Below, one piece after another: positions 1 to 4,878 of a stretch of DNA of 5,282 nucleotides. This DNA comes from an uncultured Eubacteriales bacterium (GTDB lineage: Bacteria > Bacillota_A > Clostridia > Christensenellales > Aristaeellaceae), in contig CACXEB010000184.1 of NCBI GenBank assembly GCA_902766515.1, positions 1 through 5,282 on the forward strand, written 5' to 3'. A model generated the notes under the pieces. It did not search any database. It saw only the letters and a list, made by a program, of their open reading frames with translations, and was not told the DNA's origin. The first letter of the stretch is position 1; every line of letters starts with the position of its first letter. The translations under genes were made by a program, and so were the position numbers.

Positions 1-855
1 ATCAACGTGCGCGCCAAAGAAGGCGTTATCATGTGCTGCGGCGGCTTCCAGTGCAGCGTGGAAAAGATGGCTAACTACCTCCATGCGCCCTTCACCACCA
101 ACCAGGGCGGTGAATACAACACCGGCGATGGTATCGACATGGCCATTGAAGTAGGCGCTCAGCTTTGGCACATGAACAACGCGGCTGGCTTCCTCTGGGC
201 TTTTGAAGCTCCCGGCACCACCCGTTCCGTAGGCTCTGGCGCTGGCAGCCCGTCCAATGGCATCCTGGTAGGCATGGACGGCACCCGGTTTATCAGCGAA
301 ACTGCTTCCAACCGTCATGGCAAGGTTCAGATCGGCGGCCGCTGGGTCACCATGCCTACTTCTGAACGCAACTATGTGATCATGGACAACGCCAAGGTTT
401 CCACCACCAAGCTGGGCCGCACCTTCTCTGAGGGCAATGTGGACGAAATCGAAAAGGGCTGGATTATCAAGGCCGACACGCTGGAAGAACTGGCTGAGAA
501 GCTGGATATTCCCGCGGAAAACCTGGTGAAGACCGTTGAAACCTGGAACGGCTATGTGGATGCGGGCGCAGATCCCCAGTTCGGCCGCAACATGGAAAAC
601 GCTCCCAAGATTGCAGAAGCGCCCTTCTATGCGATGCAGATTAAGCCCACCCAGTACAACACCCAGGGCGGTGCCCGCCGCAACGAGCGCGCCGAGGTGC
701 TGGATACCAATGGCAACCCCATTCCCAACCTGTACTCCGCCGGTGAGTTTGGCTCCATGTACGCTGATAAGTACAATGGCGGCAGCAACCTGATGGAGTG
801 TGTGTGCTATGGCCAGATCGCCGCTGAAAACTGCCTCAAGAACCTGAACAAGTAA
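1..855 (+). CDS. FAD-dependent flavoprotein reductase, fumarate/urocanate-reductase-like (C-terminal part, 5' partial)
   Basis: The frame is open from the first base, so the gene starts upstream of the window; 284 residues are visible. Taking the first codon as residue 1, a GVIMCCGGF segment (about 8-16) matches the strand before the Rossmann-like GGF turn of FAD_binding_2 proteins. A GTRFISE segment follows near residue 94, and the C-terminal FAD-contacting region is LYSAGEFGSMYADKYNGGSNL-like (about 244-264). Family members transfer electrons from a flavin to double bonds in fumarate, urocanate, methacrylate or related substrates. The histidine usually found in the PG-HHTMGG region of fumarate reductases is replaced (PTQYNTQGG here), and the usual GANRLGG arginine region reads DKYNGG. 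Fumarate is therefore not a safe substrate assignment. No haem CXXCH motif is visible; any N-terminal FMN-binding domain or signal peptide would lie outside. The following NusG-II and Gx genes favour an extracytosolic flavin-based role, by inference. Confidence 0.85.
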   Translation: MNVRAKEGVIMCCGGFQCSVEKMANYLHAPFTTNQGGEYNTGDGIDMAIEVGAQLWHMNNAAGFLWAFEAPGTTRSVGSGAGSPSNGILVGMDGTRFISETASNRHGKVQIGGRWVTMPTSERNYVIMDNAKVSTTKLGRTFSEGNVDEIEKGWIIKADTLEELAEKLDIPAENLVKTVETWNGYVDAGADPQFGRNMENAPKIAEAPFYAMQIKPTQYNTQGGARRNERAEVLDTNGNPIPNLYSAGEFGSMYADKYNGGSNLMECVCYGQIAAENCLKNLNK

Positions 856-869
856 TTTACTTCGATTCA

Positions 870-902
870 AAGGAGGGGACGGCCTTTGGTCGTCCCCTCC
901 TT
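870..902 (+). terminator. Rho-independent-type terminator after the flavoprotein gene
   Basis: A perfect 12-bp inverted repeat (AAGGAGGGGACG at 870-881, CGTCCCCTCCTT at 891-902) encloses a 9-base loop and begins 14 bases after the stop codon. The stem is GC-rich and very stable. The T-tract that follows is weak (TTGATTG), so termination efficiency is uncertain. Its position shows that the flavoprotein gene probably ends its own transcript. Confidence 0.8.
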
Positions 903-1014
903 GATTGTATGCCGTGCATGGCGCTGAACAGCCTTACCGCCCGGCCGGTACTGATACCGTAATCTTCGGCATCCATGATGCAGATTTTGCAATGAACGAA
1001 ATGAGGCACTGACG

Positions 1015-1455
1015 ATGATGAAGCGAATCCTCTCCGTTTTTCTCCTGACCTTGCTGGTCGCCTGCCGGCTGCAGGAGCCCCGGGCGCTGGCGGAAGGGAC
1101 TGAAGAAAAAGTACAGGAACACGCAGCGGTCTATGTGATGGTGATGACCGACACCCAGTTTGGCTGGCTCCCCCTGCCGGATACGGAGGAGAAAGCCTAC
1201 TCCTACCCACTGCGGCAGCTGAAGGAGGATGGAACAGTGGTGTATAACATCATCCGGGTCACCAAGGACGGGTTCTGGGTGGAGGAGGCTTCCTGCGACA
1301 ACCAGGACTGCGTGCACCAGGGCACCGTCACCCTGGAAAACCGCGCCACCCGGGTGCTGGGCAGCATGGTGATCTGCCTGCCCAACCATTTAACGCTGAC
1401 GCTGATGACCTGGGAGGAAATTGAGAAAATGATGTCGCAGCAGGCGGGTGATTGA
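1015..1455 (+). CDS. NusG domain II-containing lipoprotein
   Basis: This is a 146-residue exported protein. The N-terminus has a short basic start, a hydrophobic stretch and a lipobox LVAC (residues 14-17), predicting signal peptidase II cleavage and lipidation of Cys17, so it should sit on the outer face of the membrane. The C-terminal half has the pattern of stand-alone NusG domain II proteins: SCDNQDCVHQG (93-103) followed by VICLPN (119-124), giving three conserved cysteines (94, 99, 121). It is unrelated to transcription elongation beyond the fold name. These proteins are typically paired with Gx transporter genes and flavinylation or electron-transfer genes; the biochemical role is not established. 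ATG 1015 is chosen because GAGG lies 8 bases upstream; ATG 1018 is the alternative. The stop codon lies one base before the likely start of the next gene, suggesting translational coupling. Confidence 0.83.
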   Translation: MMKRILSVFLLTLLVACRLQEPRALAEGTEEKVQEHAAVYVMVMTDTQFGWLPLPDTEEKAYSYPLRQLKEDGTVVYNIIRVTKDGFWVEEASCDNQDCVHQGTVTLENRATRVLGSMVICLPNHLTLTLMTWEEIEKMMSQQAGD

Positions 1456-1456
1456 T

Positions 1457-2158
1457 ATGCGGGGAACGCCTGCAGGGGACAGAACCCGACGAACGGTCCT
1501 GTGCGCTCTGCTGCTGACGGTGATGCTGGTCCTGGGGTATATTGAGCATTTGCTGCCCAGCGTGGCGGTTCCGGGTGTAAAGCTGGGCCTGTCCAACAGC
1601 GTGCTGATTTTCGCGGTGTATATGCTCAGCCCGGCTACTGCTTATACCCTGATGTCCATGAAGGTGCTGCTCTCCGGCTTCCTGTTTTCCGGGGTGCAGG
1701 CCATGGCCTTTGCCTTCGCCGGGGGTCTGTTGAGCCTGACGGGCATGTGGCTTCTTTCCCGGTTTCATCGTGCAAGGCCGGTGGTCGTTTCGATGGCGGG
1801 AGGCCTGTTACACAATCTGGGCCAGGCTGCCATAGCTACCCTGATTCTGCATACTGCCATGCCGGTATACTGGCTGGTGCTTCTGGCAGCAGGCCTGGCA
1901 TGTGGGGCGCTCACGGGCGTGGCCGCTCAAAAAACCATGGAGCATCTGAAAAAAGCCAAATTGTCCCTGACCCCGCCGGAGGATCATAAGCGCTCAGCCC
2001 TGCTGTCCGTGCTGATCGCGGCAGTGTTTCTGGTAATCACCGCGGTACTGACCTGGTATGTCCTGCGGGGCAATCAAGGCATGACCCTGATCCAGCCGGA
2101 ACAGCCCGGAGAGATAACCCTGCTCACCACGGATGATCTGCCCCTGCCAAAAAAGTAA
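1457..2158 (+). CDS. Gx transporter family membrane protein (heptaprenyl diphosphate synthase component I-like)
   Basis: A 233-residue polytopic membrane protein. Family hallmarks are an IEHLLP segment (29-34), the PGVKLGLSN motif (39-47) and GGLLHNLGQ (115-123), with about five hydrophobic segments over residues 13-160. It belongs to the family historically named heptaprenyl diphosphate synthase component I and now often called Gx transporter. It recurs next to NusG-II, FMN-binding and ApbE genes, which suggests a role in flavin- or quinone-linked export or electron transfer; the substrate is unproven. ATG 1457 is preferred over GTG 1448 because the G-rich AGGCGGG sequence lies about 8 bases before it and the upstream stop ends at 1455. 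After a charged linker (163-179) there is an extra hydrophobic helix (about 181-203) and a polar tail of about 30 residues. This makes the protein longer than the compact family core as I remember it. Confidence 0.82.
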   Translation: MRGTPAGDRTRRTVLCALLLTVMLVLGYIEHLLPSVAVPGVKLGLSNSVLIFAVYMLSPATAYTLMSMKVLLSGFLFSGVQAMAFAFAGGLLSLTGMWLLSRFHRARPVVVSMAGGLLHNLGQAAIATLILHTAMPVYWLVLLAAGLACGALTGVAAQKTMEHLKKAKLSLTPPEDHKRSALLSVLIAAVFLVITAVLTWYVLRGNQGMTLIQPEQPGEITLLTTDDLPLPKK

Positions 2159-2191
2159 TTCATCTTTGACGATGCTGTATGATGGGCGAAA

Positions 2192-2312
2192 AGCGCCGGT
2201 CAGCTTCCGCTTGCTATTTGGTATGACACGCCGCCCAGAAACGAGCGCGCTGATCGAATATCGGAAACGGAAGGGGGACAGACCGGTCATCACAGTCGGG
2301 CGCTGTTTTTTT
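2192..2312 (+). terminator. Possible complex terminator in the convergent intergenic region
   Basis: The 207 bases between the two convergent stops (2159-2365) contain no convincing gene. Complementary segments are nested: CCGGTC (2196-2201) with GACCGG (2281-2286), and CTTCCG (2204-2209) with CGGAAG (2268-2273). Alternatively AGCGCC (2192-2197) can pair with GGCGCT (2299-2304), directly before a run of seven T at 2306-2312. A run of seven A at 2341-2347 could serve as the T-tract for the opposite strand. No short classical stem-loop abuts either tract, so this is only a candidate. Confidence 0.33.
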
Positions 2313-2365
2313 CTGTCAGTAAGAGAAATGGCGCTTGTGGAAAAAAAGGACGCAGCACAGGCCGG

Positions 2366-3370
2366 TCAGGATCCTGTCTGAGGGAGCATTCCCTGCAGCA
2401 GCATTCCCGCATCCCCGTCGATGCAGATACTCCGGGACTCGATCTGCTTCGGGCAGTAAGCCTCACTGAAGTTCAGGCAGCAGTAAACCGCCTTCGGGTT
2501 GTCGTTTGTCATCTGCCAGAAGGGATATTTGATGATCACCGGCGTATTGGTGCCCACCCCGATTTCCAGATACAGCACATGCTGTCCCCGATGCTGCCGG
2601 AGGTAACCGGAATAGGCGGCGGAAGCCCGGTGCCAGCCCTCATCCTCCACAAAGGAATCGTCCGATCGCAGATTGGGCATCACCTTGCGGCCATCCTCCG
2701 GGCTGCGGGGAATCAGCGCGGTCGGAATGCGCATGGCGATTTTTCCGTCCTCCGGCATGATCAGCGAACCGTCCGCATCCTTCACAAAGCCCTGCGCGGC
2801 CATGGCCTGCATGACCCATGCTTCGTTGTCCCAGGTCTTCTGCATCGTCGGGCGCTGCTCCTGGAAAAGGCCGTAATCACCCTGGGTATAGAACAGGCGC
2901 TTCCTGTCAAAGCCCGCCCTCTGGAACATGTGGTCCACGTTGGTGGTGATCACAAAATAATCCTTGCCGGCAACAAGCTGCAGCAGGTGCTCATAGACGG
3001 GCTTCGGCGCATTCGCGTACCGGTTGCAGTAGATGTGCCGGCTCCACCACGCCCAGTAGGTTTCCTCGTCGGGAAACGGGTAGAAGCCGCCGGAATACAT
3101 GTCCGTGATCCCGAAACGATCCGCGAAGTCCGGAAACCAGTACCGGAAACGCTCACCGCTGTAGACAAAGCCCGCCGATGTGGACAGGCCTGCGCCCGCG
3201 CCGATGACGATGGCGTCCGCCGTCTTCAGCTCCGTTTTCAGCCGTTCGATCTGTTCCGCATGGGTGCCGACGCCCGGGGACAGACCGTCCCGGAAGCTGC
3301 GCACCCCCTCCAGGCCCTTCCGGATGGTCTCCAGATAACCGTTTGGACTTTCAGCGTAATGCCTGTTCAT
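2366..3370 (-). CDS. Class M sirtuin (SirTM), predicted protein ADP-ribosyltransferase
   Basis: A 334-residue sirtuin-fold protein. NAD-binding GAGAGLSTSAGF lies at residues 57-68, TTNVDH at 142-147 (catalytic Asn/Asp strand), and TQGDYG at 162-167, where class M sirtuins carry Gln instead of the canonical deacetylase His. NLRSDDSF (233-240) and LEIGVGTNTP (268-277) complete the NAD pocket. Characterised SirTMs in staphylococci and streptococci mono-ADP-ribosylate a lipoylated GcvH-like protein using NAD+; a neighbouring macrodomain removes the mark. The macrodomain gene overlaps it by 20 bases. Only five cysteines exist (115, 297, 298, 306, 316) and none lies between TQGDYG and NLRSDD, so the usual four-Cys zinc site is absent. 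About 50 residues precede the Rossmann core. The start at 3370 is favoured for modest overlap, with GAGG 12 bases upstream (rather far); in-frame ATGs at 3388 and 3400 are possible. Confidence 0.9.
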   Translation of the reverse strand: MNRHYAESPNGYLETIRKGLEGVRSFRDGLSPGVGTHAEQIERLKTELKTADAIVIGAGAGLSTSAGFVYSGERFRYWFPDFADRFGITDMYSGGFYPFPDEETYWAWWSRHIYCNRYANAPKPVYEHLLQLVAGKDYFVITTNVDHMFQRAGFDRKRLFYTQGDYGLFQEQRPTMQKTWDNEAWVMQAMAAQGFVKDADGSLIMPEDGKIAMRIPTALIPRSPEDGRKVMPNLRSDDSFVEDEGWHRASAAYSGYLRQHRGQHVLYLEIGVGTNTPVIIKYPFWQMTNDNPKAVYCCLNFSEAYCPKQIESRSICIDGDAGMLLQGMLPQTGS

Positions 3371-4157
3371 AGTATTCTTTATCCTCATCCTTGAAAACAT
3401 TGAAGATCACCCGGTCCATGGCGCCCGGATGCCCTGACATCCAGGATTGTACGGTTTTTACCGCAATTTCTGCTGCCCGTTGGCCCGGAAAGCGGAAAAC
3501 CCCGGTGGAGATGCAGCAGAAGGCCACGCTTTTCAACCCGTTCTTCAGGCACAGATCCAGCGTGTTTGTATAGCAGTCTGCCAGCGCCTGTTCCAGCGCC
3601 GGCGTCAGGACGTCCGCCACGATCGGCCCGACGATGTGGATCACCTTTTTCGCGGGCAGGTTATAGGCATCCGTCAGCATCGGGACGGCCGTCGGCTGCT
3701 CATAATCCGGCCCATACCGCCGCCGCAGCCCTTCCATCTGCCGATTGCAGGCAGCGCGGAGCTGGACGCCCGCAAAGGAATGGATACAGTTGTCGATACA
3801 GCTGTGCATCGGCACAAAGCATCCGAGCATCTGAGCATTGGCGGCGTTGACGATGGCGTCCACCGCCAGCCTGGTGATATCCCCCTGCCAGATGGAGAGG
3901 CCGTTCCGGAGCGGCGGGATGTCATCCGGTGTGACGATCCCTTTCTCTCTCGCGCGTTCCCGCAGGTAATCATCCTGCACGCGCAGCACGTTCTCCGGCA
4001 TCCCGCCCGGCATGCGGATGTTCATCAGGGAGCGGAGGAGGCGCCGCCTGCCGTCGGTATCTTTGGGCGCAGCCAGCGCCCGGTATTCGCCTGAATCGGC
4101 TTTGAAGGCTTCCACCAGGAAGCCCAGCCGCTCATCCTGCGTCATTGTCTTTTTCAT
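3351..4157 (-). CDS. Zinc-type macrodomain protein-ADP-ribose hydrolase
   Basis: A 268-residue protein with an N-terminal helical region of about 80 residues followed by a macrodomain. Visible motifs are WQGDIT (90-95) and AIVNAAN (101-107), the adenosine- and distal-ribose-binding elements. The zinc-macrodomain signature MLGCFVPMHSCIDN follows (110-123), with Cys113, His118 and Cys120 as probable zinc ligands, then the phosphate-loop segment STGVFRFP (217-224). In the SirTM-linked group this enzyme hydrolyses mono-ADP-ribose from protein side chains, reversing the sirtuin's modification; it acts in the cytoplasm. It lies 6 bases after the regulator's stop and its 3' end overlaps the sirtuin gene, fitting one transcript with coupled translation. 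The first ATG (4157) has only a distant AAGGAAG; ATG 4145, 12 bases further in, is an alternative with AGGA in front. Family assignment is firm; the substrate here is inferred. Confidence 0.92.
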   Translation of the reverse strand: MKKTMTQDERLGFLVEAFKADSGEYRALAAPKDTDGRRRLLRSLMNIRMPGGMPENVLRVQDDYLRERAREKGIVTPDDIPPLRNGLSIWQGDITRLAVDAIVNAANAQMLGCFVPMHSCIDNCIHSFAGVQLRAACNRQMEGLRRRYGPDYEQPTAVPMLTDAYNLPAKKVIHIVGPIVADVLTPALEQALADCYTNTLDLCLKNGLKSVAFCCISTGVFRFPGQRAAEIAVKTVQSWMSGHPGAMDRVIFNVFKDEDKEYYEQALR

Positions 4158-4163
4158 CCTGGA

Positions 4164-4604
4164 TCAGTCTTCCTTTGCCAGAAGATCATGCATGCCTTCC
4201 CGAAGGTCTGCGAGGGTATGCTTTTTCATCTCGTCTTCCATCGCGCGCTGGATCGCCCTGAGCCTGTCATCCAGCAGCGCGTGGATGTTCCGGCCCACCG
4301 GGCACCTGGGGTTCGGCGCTTCATGGAAGTGGAACAGGTCCCCGTTTTCCACCGGCTCGATGGCCTGATACACATCATAGAAGCTGATCTCCTCCAGGGG
4401 TTTTGTCGGTTCGATACCGCCCGTGCCCCGGGCCACTGTGATCAGCCCGGCGTTTTTCAGCTGCGTCAGGATCCGGCGGACGATGACGGGGTTGGTGCTG
4501 ATGCTGCCCGCCAGGAAGTCGCTGGTGACCTTGCGCGCATCCTTGAAGGTTTCGATACAGGCGAAGATATGCAGCGCAATGGTAAACCGGCTCGATATCT
4601 GCAT
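4164..4604 (-). CDS. Rrf2 family transcriptional regulator, YwnA-like
   Basis: A 146-residue regulator. An N-terminal winged helix-turn-helix (about 1-65) contains ISSRFTIALHIFA and the recognition-helix region STNPVIVRRILTQLKNAGLI, typical of Rrf2 proteins. The segment EEISFYDVYQAIE (71-83) leads to FHFHEAPNPRCPVGRNI (91-107), closely recalling the Bacillus YwnA subgroup (NPNPKCPVG). It lacks the three-cysteine Fe-S cluster spacing of IscR/NsrR. Only Cys16 and Cys101 are present, so any sensing is probably thiol-, electrophile- or ligand-based rather than Fe-S; this is inference. The start is fixed by GGAGGT six bases upstream of ATG 4604. It is the first gene of an operon with the macrodomain and sirtuin genes and probably represses its own promoter through the inverted repeat over the -35 box. 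Confidence 0.9.
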   Translation of the reverse strand: MQISSRFTIALHIFACIETFKDARKVTSDFLAGSISTNPVIVRRILTQLKNAGLITVARGTGGIEPTKPLEEISFYDVYQAIEPVENGDLFHFHEAPNPRCPVGRNIHALLDDRLRAIQRAMEDEMKKHTLADLREGMHDLLAKED

Positions 4605-4628
4605 GCGCTCACCTCCCTGCCTCTGTAG

Positions 4629-4650
4629 CCGTCGCGGTTTCATCCGACGG
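4629..4650 (-). promoter_or_regulatory. Stem-loop at the start of the Rrf2 operon leader
   Basis: CCGTCG (4629-4634) and CGACGG (4645-4650) form a perfect 6-bp stem with a 10-base loop. It lies about 5 bases downstream of the -10 box, so it spans the probable transcription start and the first bases of the roughly 45-base leader, ahead of the ribosome binding site. It could stabilise the 5' end or be a DNA-level site. No riboswitch class is recognised. Confidence 0.4.
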
Positions 4651-4654
4651 GCTG

Positions 4655-4683
4655 ATCATAGCACGTAACAGATGTAATGTCAA
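4655..4683 (-). promoter_or_regulatory. Sigma-A-type promoter of the Rrf2-macrodomain-SirTM operon
   Basis: On the minus strand a perfect -35 box TTGACA (4678-4683) is followed by exactly 17 bases and a -10 box TATGAT (4655-4660), five of six matches to TATAAT. Transcription should start near 4648, giving a leader of about 45 bases before ATG 4604. No other comparably good promoter was seen within the three-gene operon. Confidence 0.88.
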
Positions 4684-4691
4684 TGGTTACA
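4673..4691 (-). promoter_or_regulatory. Probable Rrf2 operator over the -35 box
   Basis: TGTAATGTCAATGGTTACA is an imperfect palindrome with perfect 5-bp arms (TGTAA/TTACA) and a 9-base spacer; it completely contains the -35 hexamer. Its size and TGTAA/TTACA arms fit the roughly 19-bp dyads bound by Rrf2 dimers. A further half-site GTAAC occurs at 4665-4669 within the promoter spacer. Binding here would block RNA polymerase, so autorepression by the adjacent YwnA-like protein is the simplest reading. The link between protein and site is inferred from position. Confidence 0.7.
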
Positions 4692-4866
4692 ACAAAATTG
4701 ATTTTCAGTTTGTTTTCTGTCCGCATGCCGGGTTCCCAAGGTTACTGTTCACGCGCCTCCGTCTTGTGGCAGGGTTTTCAAAAGGCTTGTAGAATAAGAG
4801 AATATGATAGGCGCTTGAAGCAGGCGTCCTCCGGATGCTCCTGCGCCAGCTGCCGGATCTTCGATT

Positions 4867-4874
4867 GGGAGGAG
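4867..4874 (+). promoter_or_regulatory. Strong ribosome binding site for the secreted protein gene
   Basis: GGGAGGAG precedes three consecutive ATG codons (4876, 4879, 4882). Spacing from GGAGG (4868-4872) is 3, 6 and 9 bases respectively, which disfavours the first ATG and leaves 4879 or 4882 as the start. Confidence 0.75.
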
Positions 4875-4878
4875 AATG

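Noticed and set aside
934..1389. Minus-strand open frame opposite the NusG-II lipoprotein gene
   Set aside because: Shadow frame with His/Gln-rich composition; the + strand product has a lipobox and conserved cysteines.
2133..2381. 82-codon + strand open frame crossing the convergent intergenic region
   Set aside because: It begins inside the Gx gene, has no ribosome binding site, shows low-complexity basic composition with no recognisable motif, and runs over the 3' end of the sirtuin gene.
2579..3394. 271-codon + strand open frame opposite the sirtuin gene
   Set aside because: It is a shadow produced by high GC third positions; the product is rich in His/Arg/Pro without domains, while the opposite strand encodes a clear sirtuin.
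3447..4094. 215-codon + strand open frame opposite the macrodomain gene
   Set aside because: Antisense shadow of a firmly identified macrodomain gene; no ribosome binding site and no family pattern.
4764..4808. Candidate + strand promoter elements TTGTGG, TAGAAT and TATGAT
   Set aside because: No pair of hexamers has acceptable spacing (20 bases from TTGTGG to TAGAAT; no -35-like hexamer 16-18 bases before TATGAT).
4812..4852. Imperfect hairpin GCAGG/CCTGC in the leader of the secreted gene
   Set aside because: The stem is short and bulged, with no T-tract or recognisable riboswitch features; likely chance in GC-rich sequence.
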